This document shows positions 1 through 8,002 of a stretch of 64,000 bases of DNA, one piece after another. Position 1 is the stretch's first letter; the number at the start of each line of letters is the position of its first letter. The DNA is taken from contig NZ_JBCJKP010000001.1 in the NCBI RefSeq assembly GCF_039503195.1, positions 558,001 through 622,000 of the forward strand, written 5' to 3'. A program made the position numbers and the translations under genes. The stretch is from Streptomyces mirabilis. GTDB taxonomy: Bacteria; Actinomycetota; Actinomycetes; Streptomycetales; Streptomycetaceae. The notes below the pieces were generated by a model. The model was not told the DNA's origin and searched no databases. It saw nothing but the letters and a program-made list of their open reading frames with translations.

Positions 1-143
1 AACAGCTGCTGCGGATCGAGCCCAAATCGGCGACCTGCGATATAGGTTGCCAGCCCGAAGGCGAAACGGGCTTTCTTCGTACGTCCGAGCACATAGCCGG
101 CTGCGACCGCGGCGGCGAGGCCGATCTTGGTCGTGTCGTTCAT
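1..143 (-). CDS. Small hypothetical protein, 5' part only
   Basis: The reading frame starts at the ATG complementary to 141-143 and runs off the left edge, so only about 47 residues are visible. The start (MNDTTKIGLAAAVAAGYVLGR) contains an alanine/glycine-rich hydrophobic stretch followed by basic residues, which suggests a small membrane-associated protein. From memory, similar short proteins lie beside Streptomyces gas-vesicle operons; I can name no function. It is divergent from gvpO and shares the 144-421 intergenic region with it. Confidence 0.6.
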   Translation of the reverse strand, partial: MNDTTKIGLAAAVAAGYVLGRTKKARFAFGLATYIAGRRFGLDPQQL

Positions 144-421
144 GAGGCGGTTCCCTTCGGAAAGGGGAGGTGAACACACTCGAATTCGGGCCAACATCCC
201 CTGCCCAACCAGTGGTTGAGACAGAAGCAGATCGCACGCGACGCGCCTTTCGGCTGCTGGGAGCACCCGAGACACGTCATGCGGCCCCACGGGGGCGGGT
301 CCTTGCCCCACCGGGCAGGTTCGCTCAGAGCCATCCGTGCCCGACGATATGTACCCCTATATGATGGAATTATAGTGTTCGTGCGTGGAGTATGGCGCGC
401 GCTCCGACCACCGGAGAGACC
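144..421. promoter_or_regulatory. Divergent intergenic region upstream of gvpO
   Basis: About 280 bases separate the two divergent genes. Positions 345-378 are clearly AT-richer than their surroundings and include TATATGAT and TATAGT, candidate -10 elements for the gas-vesicle operon. No convincing -35 or sigma-B-type promoter could be assigned by eye. The assignment rests on position and base composition only. Confidence 0.35.
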
Positions 422-772
422 ATGGCCGCAGCAGAACCCCGGCGGCGATCCAGCAGCAGTAGCCGCGGCACGGACCGGGGGACCACAGATGGCCCCCGGC
501 GACGCTCCGGCAGGGGCAACGCAGCCTGGGCCATTCGTTCCGCAGTCGAACAACTGCAGGAGTTGCTCGGGCGGGCCCCCGAGTCCGTCTCGGCACTGAA
601 ATCCACCGAAGCCGGTTGGGAGGCCGACGTGGAGGTACTCGAACTGGAACGCGTCCCCGAAACCACGAGCGTGATGGCTACCTACCGAGTGACGCTGGAC
701 GAGGAAGGCGACCTGGTGGAGTACCGAAGGACGCGTCGCTACAGCCGCGGCCAGATCGACCGACTGGGCTGA
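422..772 (+). CDS. gvpO: Gas vesicle protein GvpO
   Basis: First gene of the gas-vesicle operon. The first 35-40 residues are Arg/Ser-rich and low complexity. The conserved GvpO domain follows, with the [25 protein letters not shown] region and a C-terminal part ending in [17 protein letters not shown] chose ATG 422 because GGAGAG lies just upstream at 413-418; an in-frame ATG at 392 would add 10 residues but has GGAG only one base away. GvpO is a known gas-vesicle gene product whose exact part in assembly is not settled. gvpA follows after 28 bases, implying co-transcription. Confidence 0.85.
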   Translation: MAAAEPRRRSSSSSRGTDRGTTDGPRRRSGRGNAAWAIRSAVEQLQELLGRAPESVSALKSTEAGWEADVEVLELERVPETTSVMATYRVTLDEEGDLVEYRRTRRYSRGQIDRLG

Positions 773-800
773 GGCCGCAACAGCCATGAAGGGAGGCACC

Positions 801-1274
801 ATGACGGTGGTGCCGCAGAGTGGAGGCGCTGTCGCGCGCGGTGGTGGTGGCACCAGCCTCTACGACGTCTTGGAACTCATTCTGGATCGCGGGCTTGTCA
901 TCGACGTCTTCGTCCGCGTGTCACTGGTGGGGATCGAAATCCTCAAGATCGACGCTCGTATTGTCGTGGCCAGTGTCGACACCTATCTGCGTTTCGCCGA
1001 GGCATGCAACCGTCTCGACCTCGAGACCGGGAGGAAGGCACCCGCCCAGTTGACCGACATCGTCGGAGACACGGTGGAGAGCGGGGCCAAGGGCAAATCC
1101 AAGGGGGCCCTCTCCGGCGCGGCGGAAGCGGTCACCGATTCCCTCAAGGGAATCACCGGCCGTGACGGCGGCGAAGAGGAGGAGGCCGAGGAAGAAGACG
1201 AGGCCAAGGAAAAGGAACCCGTGGAGAGGCGACGGCGGCCGGCTCGACGCACCTCCCGACGTGAGCGCGAGTAG
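801..1274 (+). CDS. gvpA: Major gas vesicle shell protein GvpA
   Basis: The conserved amphipathic GvpA core (about residues 20-75) carries [20 protein letters not shown] and [21 protein letters not shown], the two-strand, two-helix shell monomer that stacks into the gas-permeable wall. After the core comes a long acidic then basic tail (Glu/Lys/Arg runs), seen in Streptomyces GvpA but absent from the roughly 70-residue cyanobacterial form. GGGAGG at 791-796 sets the start at ATG 801; an upstream in-frame ATG at 786 lacks such a site. Length is 157 residues. Confidence 0.88.
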   Translation: MTVVPQSGGAVARGGGGTSLYDVLELILDRGLVIDVFVRVSLVGIEILKIDARIVVASVDTYLRFAEACNRLDLETGRKAPAQLTDIVGDTVESGAKGKSKGALSGAAEAVTDSLKGITGRDGGEEEEAEEEDEAKEKEPVERRRRPARRTSRRERE

Positions 1275-1301
1275 GGCTCGCCCGGCGAGAAGGAATGAGC
1301 C

Positions 1302-2015
1302 ATGGCCGTATACATCTACTCCATCACCGGCAAACAGCACCCGCTCCGCCTCGACGGTCTCAGCGGAGTCGGTGAGTCACCGGCGGACCTGCGGGCAGTG
1401 ACGGCGGGGCCGCTGTGCGCTGTGGTCAGCGACGCGCCCGAGGATCTACGCCCCAAGCGTCGCGACATCATCGCCCACCAGGAAGTGCAGAAGCGCCTCA
1501 TGGCTGACGGCACTGTGCTCCCCATGCGGTTCGGCCTCCTCGCCGAGGACGACGAGGCCGTCCGGCTGGCTCTGGAGCAGAACGCCGCAGACTATACGGA
1601 CAGGCTTCAAGTACTGGACGGGTGCACCGAGTACCACCTCAAGGCGTCGCAGGACGAAGACGCGCTCCTGCGGCAGATCCTGCGGGAGTCGGACGCGGCG
1701 CGAGAGCTCAATGACGAGATCCGCGGCGGCACCGCCGACCCCGACGCATCGCTGCGACTCGGTGAGCTGGTCGCCCAGGAGGTGCAGGCACGGCAGGAGG
1801 CGCTGGCGGCGGGTGTGGTCGAAGCACTGCGGCCCTTCGCCCGGACGCTTGACACATCCCAGCCGACGGGGTCGGACTTCCTCAACGTGTCGTTCCTGGT
1901 GACCGAGGACCAGGAAGAGACGTTCCTCGCCTCGGAGTTGAGCGTCGCCCACCAGATGGGTGACGACTTCGACTTCCGGCTCAACGGCCCCCTGCCCCCC
2001 TACAGCTTCGTCTGA
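1302..2015 (+). CDS. gvpF: Gas vesicle protein GvpF
   Basis: GvpF/GvpL family protein of 237 residues, an accessory assembly factor thought to bind GvpA monomers during nucleation. The start MAVYIYSITG, the central VLPMRFGLLA segment and the C-terminal GPLPPYSFV are typical family landmarks. It follows gvpA by 27 bases and is followed by gvpG after 10 bases. A paralogue, gvpL, lies downstream and is frameshifted, so this may be the only intact GvpF/L-fold protein of the operon. Confidence 0.9.
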   Translation: MAVYIYSITGKQHPLRLDGLSGVGESPADLRAVTAGPLCAVVSDAPEDLRPKRRDIIAHQEVQKRLMADGTVLPMRFGLLAEDDEAVRLALEQNAADYTDRLQVLDGCTEYHLKASQDEDALLRQILRESDAARELNDEIRGGTADPDASLRLGELVAQEVQARQEALAAGVVEALRPFARTLDTSQPTGSDFLNVSFLVTEDQEETFLASELSVAHQMGDDFDFRLNGPLPPYSFV

Positions 2016-2025
2016 AGGAGTTCTC

Positions 2026-2268
2026 ATGGGCCTGTTCACACAGCTCGTCACCCTTCCCCTGGCGCCGGTGCGCGGCGTCGTATGGGTCGTCGAGCGCGTC
2101 CGGGAGGAAGCCGAGAGCCAGTACTACGACCCCGCTCCGGTGCACCGCGAACTCGCCGAGCTCGAACGTCTCCTCGTCGCAGGCGACATCGACGAGGAGA
2201 CGTTCGACCAGCGCGAGGACGAACTGCTCGACCGGCTGGAGGAGATCCGTGCCTACCGGCAGGGCTGA
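2026..2268 (+). CDS. gvpG: Gas vesicle protein GvpG
   Basis: An 80-residue protein opening with the GvpG signature MGLFTQLVTLPLAPVRGVVW, followed by a charged helix (ELAELERLLVAGDIDEETFD, then EDELLDRLEEI). GvpG is an accessory protein needed for gas-vesicle nucleation in other hosts. AAGGAG at 2015-2020 places the start at ATG 2026; a longer in-frame start at 1960 would lie inside gvpF and is rejected. Confidence 0.88.
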   Translation: MGLFTQLVTLPLAPVRGVVWVVERVREEAESQYYDPAPVHRELAELERLLVAGDIDEETFDQREDELLDRLEEIRAYRQG

Positions 2269-2307
2269 CACTCCTGATCCGGCACGAGGGAATACGAGGC
2301 CGCAACC

Positions 2308-2715
2308 GTGACTGAACCCCTGGCCAACAGGCTTGGTTCCTATCCGTCCCGATCAGCGCCCCCCTACGCGCAGGGATCCTCCGCGAATCTCGCCGACATC
2401 CTTGAACGGGTACTCGACAAGGGCATCGTCATCGCGGGCGACATACAGATCAACCTTCTCGACATCGAGCTGTTGACCATCAAGCTGCGTCTCCTGGTCG
2501 CCTCCGTCGACAAGGCGAAGGAAATGGGCATCGACTGGTGGGAGCACGACCCCTCGCTGTCCTCGCGGAGCAGAGGTGAACAGTCACTGGCCGAGGAGAA
2601 CCGCCGGCTGCGGGCCGAGATCGATGCCATCCGCCAGGGCAAGGCCCTCACCGCAAAGGAGGAGGCGCCGCGGGACAGGGGCAGCCGTCGCCGGGGAAGT
2701 GCTCGCGATGAGTGA
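2308..2715 (+). CDS. gvpJ: GvpA-family minor shell protein GvpJ
   Basis: A GvpA-fold domain (about residues 26-75: NLADILERVLDKGIVIAGDI then INLLDIELLTIKLRLLVASV) is flanked by a short N-terminal extension and a charged C-terminal tail. The WWEHDPSL motif after the core and the place between gvpG and gvpL fit GvpJ, a minor shell/nucleation protein. It starts with GTG 2308 and overlaps the gvpL start by 8 bases, indicating translational coupling. In the Streptomyces order I know, gvpY and gvpZ lie between gvpG and gvpJ; they are absent here. Confidence 0.8.
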   Translation: MTEPLANRLGSYPSRSAPPYAQGSSANLADILERVLDKGIVIAGDIQINLLDIELLTIKLRLLVASVDKAKEMGIDWWEHDPSLSSRSRGEQSLAEENRRLRAEIDAIRQGKALTAKEEAPRDRGSRRRGSARDE

Positions 2716-3528
2716 CCTGCTGACCTACGCGTATGCGGTGGTACGCAGCGCCGAGGGACTGCGGGAGGCAACCGTGCCGCTCCGAGGCGTCGCCGACTCT
2801 CCGGTCAGCCTCGTCACCGACACCGGCGACGATCAGCTGGGGCTCGTGGTGAGCCACGTGCCCGGACAGGACTTCCAGGAGGACACTCTCAAGCAGCATC
2901 TCGAGGACCTGGAGTGGCTGGAGGCGGTGGCCCGCGCTCACCACGGCGTCATCGAGGCCTTGGGCGAGCACACCACCGTCCTTCCGCTGCGCCTGGCAAC
3001 CGTCTATCTCGACGACGACCGGGCGCGGGAGGTACTGGAAGCCGGGCGGACCATGTTCGCGGAGCGCCTGGCCCGACTCTCCGAGCATGTCGAATGGGGG
3101 GTCAAAATCTATGTCGAGCCGTCCGCGGCGCCCGCGGCCCCAGCTGTTCCCACAGCAGACCTGCCCCCGGACGCGCCTACCTGCGCAACCGCCGGCAACA
3201 GCAAAGTCTTCGCGACACCGTGTACCAAGCGGCACAACAGGCCGCCGAGCGGGTGGAGACCGCGGGCCGCAAGCACGCCTCCGACCGTGTCCGGCATCGC
3301 GTACAGCAGGGTCTTCTCGCCGACGCGGGCGGCGCCGTCGGCGAGAACGTCGTGAATGACGCCTACCTTGTGCCCCTGAAGCGTTGCGACGACTTCCTGG
3401 CCGACGTGACGCATGCCGCTGACGGGCTGGACGGGGTGCGGGTCGAGGCCACCGGCCCCTGGGCTCCGTACTCCTTCGCCATGCCATTCGATGAATCCGG
3501 CGGTGCTGCAGAGGGAGCACCCCCGTGA
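2708..3528 (+). pseudogene. gvpL: GvpL, frameshifted by one base in a C-run
   Basis: The N-terminal half reads normally from ATG 2708 (MSDLLTYAYAVVR through VEWGVKIYVEPS). The C-terminal half (PGRAYLRNRR through GENVVNDAYLVPL to GPWAPYSFA) is in another frame. Adding one C to the five-C run at 3164-3168 joins the two, giving LPPGRAYLRNRR and a normal-length GvpL of about 273 residues. Uncorrected, frame 1 ends at 3355 with an unrelated tail. GvpL is a GvpF paralogue and accessory assembly factor. The stop overlaps the gvpS GTG. Confidence 0.85.
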
Positions 3529-3767
3529 TCACGCCTGGCCGTGCGCCCGAGGCGGAGCGTCTGCCTCAGCGGCAGGTCGCTCTCATCGATCTGTTGGACC
3601 GACTTCTGAGCGGAGGGGTCGTCCTCACCGGTGACGTGGTGCTGTCCATCGCGGACATCGATCTGGTACGCGTCTCCCTGCGTGCCCTGATCGTTTCCAT
3701 CAGTGAGCAGAACCCCTCGCCATGGACGAGGACGAATCCGCCGCGAGGCGGCGACCATGACAGCTGA
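3525..3767 (+). CDS. gvpS: GvpA-family minor shell protein GvpS
   Basis: An 80-residue GvpA/J-like protein. The core ALIDLLDRLLSGGVVLTGDV followed by SIADIDLVRVSLRALIVSIS is a short GvpA fold with almost no tail. It starts with GTG 3525, which overlaps the stop of gvpL (GTGA), so its translation would depend on ribosomes finishing gvpL. It overlaps gvpK by 11 bases. Position between gvpL and gvpK matches gvpS in Streptomyces. Confidence 0.8.
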   Translation: MITPGRAPEAERLPQRQVALIDLLDRLLSGGVVLTGDVVLSIADIDLVRVSLRALIVSISEQNPSPWTRTNPPRGGDHDS

Positions 3768-4167
3768 GGGAGACAGACGGCCGCCGAGCCGCGCCGACGA
3801 GGTCGCGGACGCCGCCGCACGCGCCTTCCGGCTGCTGCCCGCCGCCCCACGCGACCTGGACCCGCCGGCCGGCAAGGGCTCACGTTCCCCCGCTCGGCGG
3901 ATCAGCTCCGACCGCGACACCGTCGAACGGGACCTCATGAAGCTCGTCCTCACTCTCGTGGAACTGCTGCGCCAGCTCATGGAACGACAGGCCCTGCACC
4001 GCGTCGACCAAGGAGACCTCACCGACGAACAGGAAGAACGCCTGGGAGCGACCCTCATGCTCCTCCACGACCGCATGAGCGACCTGTGCACCCAGTACGG
4101 ACTGACCATGGAGGACCTCAACCTCGACCTCGGGCCGCTGGGCACACTGCTGCCGCCCCCCGACTGA
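3757..4167 (+). CDS. gvpK: Gas vesicle protein GvpK
   Basis: A 136-residue GvpK. After a Pro/Arg-rich N terminus, the family core RDLMKLVLTLVELLRQLMER, then DQGDLTDEQEERLGATLM and a C-terminal LGLTMEDLNLDLGPLG-like segment (here YGLTMEDLNLDLGPLG) are clear. GvpK is an accessory protein of vesicle assembly. ATG 3757 lies inside the end of gvpS, and this is the last gene of the operon; 137 bases follow before the next gene. Confidence 0.9.
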   Translation: MTAEGDRRPPSRADEVADAAARAFRLLPAAPRDLDPPAGKGSRSPARRISSDRDTVERDLMKLVLTLVELLRQLMERQALHRVDQGDLTDEQEERLGATLMLLHDRMSDLCTQYGLTMEDLNLDLGPLGTLLPPPD

Positions 4168-4304
4168 ACCCCCGCAACGCGGACCGCCTGCGCCGGCGCC
4201 CACGGGCACCTGCTCCACTTCCAGCAGGAGAGCGAGTGCCCTCGGCCCAGCGGCGAAGAAGACCGGCCATGTGAGACGTTCTCGATCACGGGTACTCCGT
4301 ACAC

Positions 4305-5294
4305 ATGAATTTCTGGTCGAAGGAACCGCCACTGCCGCCGAGCCGCGGCAGAATTTCGACGGCGATCGCCGAGTACTTGAGAAGTACAGGGCCACCTCCC
4401 GACGACGGGACGATCGCAGACGCATCCCCCTTCAGCGAGGACTGGCAGCTCGGCCTGTATCTCTGTTACGAGCTGCACTACCGGGGTTTCGCCGGCGTGG
4501 ACGCCGCCCGTGAATGGGACCCCGACCTCCTCAAGGCCCGAGCAGCCCTGGAGCGCCCCTTCCTCAAGGCCTTGCGCCACCAGGCGACACGGCATGAACG
4601 CGCCGCCGAGGCGCTGGACGACCTGCTCGTCGAGCCCGTGGACGGCATCGGCGTCACCCACTACCTCCAGGACGACGGCGAACTGTGGCAGCTACGCGAA
4701 TACGCCGCACAGCGGTCGCTGTACCACCTCAAGGAGGCCGACCCGCACGCCTGGGTGCTGCCTCGCCTGTGGGGCCGGGCGAAGGCCGGAATGGCAGCCG
4801 TGGAGTTCGACGAGTTCGGCGGCGGCCGGGCGGATCGGGTGCACGCGCGGCTGTTCGCCGACCTCATGGCCGACCTCGGCCTGGACACCGCCTACGGGCG
4901 CTATCTCGACTCTGCCGGCGCCGAGGCACTCACCGTCGTGAACCTGATGTCCCTCTTCGGACTGCACCGCGCCCTCAGAGGCGCACTGGTAGGTCACTTC
5001 GCCACCGTCGAGATCACCTCGTCGCCCGGTTCACGGCGGCTCGCCCAGGCCATGCGGCGCACCGGCGCGGGACCGGCCGCCGAGCACTTCTACGACGAGC
5101 ACGTCGAGGCCGACGCCGTACATGAGCAGGTCGTACGCCGGGAAGTCGTCGCGGGCCTCCTCGAGGAAGAACCCCACCTGGACGGCGACGTCGCGTTCGG
5201 CGTGGACGCCACCAACTACGTCGAGGACCGCCTTGCCGAACGACTCCTCGGCGCGTGGCGGGCAGGCGAGTCATCGCTGCGTACGCCCGTCTGA
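4305..5294 (+). CDS. Iron-containing redox enzyme family protein (haem-oxygenase-like fold)
   Basis: A 329-residue protein of the haem-oxygenase-like diiron oxidase superfamily (PF14518 type). Landmarks are RHERAAEALDDLLVEPVDG, SLYHLKEADPHAWVLPRLWG, LFGLHRALRGALVGHFATVE and the His/Glu-rich FYDEHVEADAVHEQ, which is likely to supply iron ligands. The reaction is unknown. Together with the next two genes it forms a three-gene cassette (methyltransferase, CDGSH protein) that I recall as recurrent in actinomycetes. It lies 137 bases after gvpK on the same strand. Confidence 0.8.
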   Translation: MNFWSKEPPLPPSRGRISTAIAEYLRSTGPPPDDGTIADASPFSEDWQLGLYLCYELHYRGFAGVDAAREWDPDLLKARAALERPFLKALRHQATRHERAAEALDDLLVEPVDGIGVTHYLQDDGELWQLREYAAQRSLYHLKEADPHAWVLPRLWGRAKAGMAAVEFDEFGGGRADRVHARLFADLMADLGLDTAYGRYLDSAGAEALTVVNLMSLFGLHRALRGALVGHFATVEITSSPGSRRLAQAMRRTGAGPAAEHFYDEHVEADAVHEQVVRREVVAGLLEEEPHLDGDVAFGVDATNYVEDRLAERLLGAWRAGESSLRTPV

Positions 5295-5354
5295 CCAGCG
5301 AGCCCGGCCCGAACAGGTTCTCCTCACCCCCCGAGAACCGGAGATGAAACCCCC

Positions 5355-6008
5355 ATGACTCCCCTTGCTCTTCCTGGCGTCTACGCCCCACAACACGACA
5401 CCGATCTGCTCGTGCAATCCCTGCGTCAGGAACCCCTCCCCCCGCACGCTCATGTCCTCGACATCGGCACAGGTACAGGAGCTGTCGCTTTGGCCGCCGC
5501 ACGGCTGGGCGCGAAGGTCACAGCCGTCGACATCTCCTGGCGGGCGGTTCTCAACGCCAAGGTCAACGCGGCGTTGGCGCGACTTCCGCTGCGTGTGATG
5601 CGCGGCAACCTGCTGGCTCCGGTGTCAGGCCGATCTTTCGATCTCGTCCTGTCCAACCCGCCGTACGTACCCTCACCGGACGCCGACTGCCCGCGTCGCG
5701 GCGCGGCCCGGTCCTGGGACGCGGGCTATGACGGCCGTCTTCTGCTGGACCGCATATGCCGGGACGCACCCGCGTTCCTGCGGCCCGGCGGAGTTCTGCT
5801 TCTCGTCCAGTCCGCCCTGAGCGGCGCGGAAGAGACGCTGAGACTGTTGCGGGCGGCCGGCCTGAACGCGGACGTCGTGGAACACCGCTACATCGCGGTC
5901 GGGCCCGTTCTTCGCTCCCGAAGCAGCTGGCTGCGCAGCCGTGGCCTGCTGGAAGACAATGACGGCAAGGAAGAGCTGGTGATCATCCGTGCCGAACGAC
6001 TCCTCTGA
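5355..6008 (+). CDS. HemK2/MTQ2-family protein methyltransferase
   Basis: A class I SAM-dependent methyltransferase of 217 residues. The SAM-binding loop VLDIGTGTG is at residues 34-42, the acidic VTAVDIS at 55-61, and the N-methyltransferase motif NPPYVPSP at 101-108, which marks enzymes that methylate the glutamine side chain of release factors. It lacks the N-terminal domain of PrmC and so resembles the HemK2/MTQ2 group. The target here is unknown; the cassette context suggests a redox protein is possible, but that is inference. It overlaps the next gene by 20 bases. Confidence 0.8.
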   Translation: MTPLALPGVYAPQHDTDLLVQSLRQEPLPPHAHVLDIGTGTGAVALAAARLGAKVTAVDISWRAVLNAKVNAALARLPLRVMRGNLLAPVSGRSFDLVLSNPPYVPSPDADCPRRGAARSWDAGYDGRLLLDRICRDAPAFLRPGGVLLLVQSALSGAEETLRLLRAAGLNADVVEHRYIAVGPVLRSRSSWLRSRGLLEDNDGKEELVIIRAERLL

Positions 6009-6240
6009 ACGACGCCGACGCATCACCGCTCAGCGGACAGGACCTCTGCTCATGGAAGGCCCGGTCGAAGTCACCCTGGACGACGGCACCGTCGTGTCGT
6101 CCGACCGATTCTGCGTAGCCCTGTGCACCTGCCGCCGCAGCCGGACCTACCCGTGGTGCGACACCAGCCATCGAAAGCCCGCCAGACCTAGCCAAACGGA
6201 CACTCCAGGACCCGAGGCGACATCCGAACCCAATCCCTGA
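5989..6240 (+). CDS. CDGSH iron-sulfur domain protein
   Basis: An 83-residue protein with one CDGSH domain, a [2Fe-2S] cluster bound by three Cys and one His. The ligands C46, C48, C57 and H61 lie in LCTCRRSRTYPWCDTSH. The usual Gly of C-D-G-S-H is Thr here. Family members act in redox sensing and electron transfer. GTG 5989 lies inside the methyltransferase gene, so the two are coupled. The Pro/Thr-rich C-terminal tail is probably disordered. Confidence 0.85.
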   Translation: MPNDSSERRRRITAQRTGPLLMEGPVEVTLDDGTVVSSDRFCVALCTCRRSRTYPWCDTSHRKPARPSQTDTPGPEATSEPNP

Positions 6241-6464
6241 TCCGGGCCGACACTCCCCTGGGGCTCAGCCCTGCGTGAGAGCCGACTCGCAGCGTCGGGC
6301 ACACGCGGACAACACCCGGCGGCCGTGCTCAGCAAGAAACGAACGCCGAAGCGAGCGGCGAGGACCGGAGCCTCGCCGTGCGGCGGGGCACCGAGGGCGC
6401 GGCCGCCCGGTCCGAGCCGCTACGCTCCCGTTCGCAGCCGACAGCACCTTGAGGCGGCGACGCG

Positions 6465-6917
6465 TCAGGTAGGGCGGGTCTCCTCGTGCTGCTGTTCGAC
6501 GACCCTGGCCAGGCGGGCGAGCATGCCCCGGTGCCGCAGTTGCAGCAGCGCTTCGGTCGCGGCGTTGTGGAGAGCGCCGCCCGGACCTCGCAACGGGTGC
6601 TCGTCGCAGACGACGAGGGTCTCCTCGCCCCACGGCCGGAGCTGGAGGAAGATCCGCGCAGTGCCCAGCGCCTTGAATGAAGCCTCCAGTTCCAGCTCCC
6701 TGCCCGTTTCGCCGTGGCGGACGGTCGTGACCCCGTCCGCCGACCAGGGACCCAGCCGCACCGTGTAGCGGATCCGGGAACCCACTTCGGGCCAGGCCTG
6801 GTCGAGGGGCGTGGACTCGGAGGGTCCCACCACCCACTCCCCGTACCGGGCCGGGTCGGCAAGTACTGCCCACACCGCATGCGGGGGACGACGTATCAGA
6901 TGATGACGAACAGCCAT
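6465..6917 (-). CDS. SRPBCC (START-like) family protein
   Basis: A 150-residue single-domain protein of the polyketide cyclase/dehydrase (SRPBCC) fold, a hydrophobic-ligand pocket. The opening RHHLIRRPPHAVWAVLADP, then YGEWVVGP and the beta-rich middle are typical. The ligand is not predictable. AGGAGG lies just upstream of the ATG complementary to 6915-6917. The hemerythrin gene lies upstream on the same strand, 108 bases away. Confidence 0.75.
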   Translation of the reverse strand: MAVRHHLIRRPPHAVWAVLADPARYGEWVVGPSESTPLDQAWPEVGSRIRYTVRLGPWSADGVTTVRHGETGRELELEASFKALGTARIFLQLRPWGEETLVVCDEHPLRGPGGALHNAATEALLQLRHRGMLARLARVVEQQHEETRPT

Positions 6918-7025
6918 ACGACAAAACCTCCTGCCGTATCGGAACGTGTGGAGCGCCCAGTGACGGGGCGGAGGCAGGTCGGCGAGGGGTTCCGTCGGGT
7001 GGCAGGCGCACCCGCCCTGGGCGGT

Positions 7026-7499
7026 CTACTGGTCGGCGCTGGGAACGGCGAGGGGTTCACCGGGGGCCGTCTTCTTGGCCGCTTCCATCTGTTCGCCGAG
7101 TTCGGTGAGTCGGTTGCGGCCCATGGCCTTGCGGACATCGGGGAACCATTCCTTCTCCTCTTCCTCGACGTGGTGGCGGACGTTCTCCATGAGGACGGTC
7201 ATCTTGGCGTCGAACCGCTCGTCGGCCGGGTCGAGGTCCTTGAGCTCGGAGAGCATCCACAGCACGACGTGGTGTTCCTCGACGCTTTCCAGGACGTCGT
7301 CCTTGGTGTCGGGGTCCGCCTCGCGGGCGGCCGGGTAGAAGATCTTCTCCTCGATCCAGGTATGGGTGGTGAGTTCTTCGATCACCTGGTCGGCGATCTT
7401 CCGCTTCTCGGCATGAGCGCCGTCGCCGGCCTTCTCGAACTGTTTGAACAGCTTCTCCACCGTCTTGTGGTCTTCCTTGAGCAGCACAATCCCGTCCAC
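7026..7499 (-). CDS. Hemerythrin domain protein
   Basis: A 157-residue four-helix HHE/hemerythrin protein that would bind a diiron centre and O2, NO or another small ligand. Histidine motifs are visible: LLKEDHKTVEKLF near the N terminus, TTHTWIEEKIFYP, VEEHHVVLWML and VRHHVEEEEKEWFP. GTG 7499 is the chosen start because GGAGGG precedes it; the open frame extends far upstream without a good start. It sits beside other iron/redox genes, which suits a role in oxygen or nitrosative stress. Confidence 0.85.
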   Translation of the reverse strand: MDGIVLLKEDHKTVEKLFKQFEKAGDGAHAEKRKIADQVIEELTTHTWIEEKIFYPAAREADPDTKDDVLESVEEHHVVLWMLSELKDLDPADERFDAKMTVLMENVRHHVEEEEKEWFPDVRKAMGRNRLTELGEQMEAAKKTAPGEPLAVPSADQ

Positions 7500-8002
7500 A
7501 GGTATCCCTCCGCATCGGCTTTCCCGGACGGCCCGTGCCGCCCAGGGGAACCGAGTACCCACTGCGGCCACGAACCTGCACAAACGGAAGCCACCGCTTG
7601 TTCCATCCCGACCAGCACACTCCCGACAAGGGCCCCGGGCGCCAGGTCTCCAAAGAAGAGGCCGGGGACCCGCACGGTAGGCCCGTGAAGAGCACGAGCG
7701 ATCGCGGAGAGGAACGGAGCGAAGCCGGCAGTGACGAGAAGGGCATGCACGACACCGACCCCAAGGGCCGCTCCCGGCACCCCAGCGGAACCAGAGACGC
7801 ATCCGCCCCCACCGGCGTCGACCCTCAGGACCCTTCCGGCAACCGCCGGGCCGCCGACCTTCGCGCCCAGTCTGTCGTCGAGGGGGTGACGTCACCGCCA
7901 ACAGGAGCGGTGACCGCCGTCCCGACGGCGCGGGGCGACCTTCCGGACTCCTCGGGCTTCAGCGCCCTCTCTACCTGCTGGGACACCGGTAGCGCCGGAG
8001 GG
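7500..8002. other. 500-base divergent region without a supported gene
   Basis: This lies between the divergent hemerythrin and glutamate-synthase-like genes. A frame open from 7535 joins the downstream gene, but its composition (Arg/Pro/Ser/Thr-rich, no domain) does not look like coding sequence and it would give the downstream protein an unprecedented 156-residue leader. It presumably holds both promoters. I see no repeat or RNA structure. Confidence 0.5.

Noticed and set aside
6265..7011. A 248-codon minus-strand frame overlapping the SRPBCC gene
   Set aside because: It is a shadow in another frame of the SRPBCC gene with no domain of its own.
7535..8002. A 156-residue N-terminal extension of the glutamate-synthase-like protein
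   Set aside because: The frame is open but low-complexity and family members are about 540 residues, which the start at 8003 gives.
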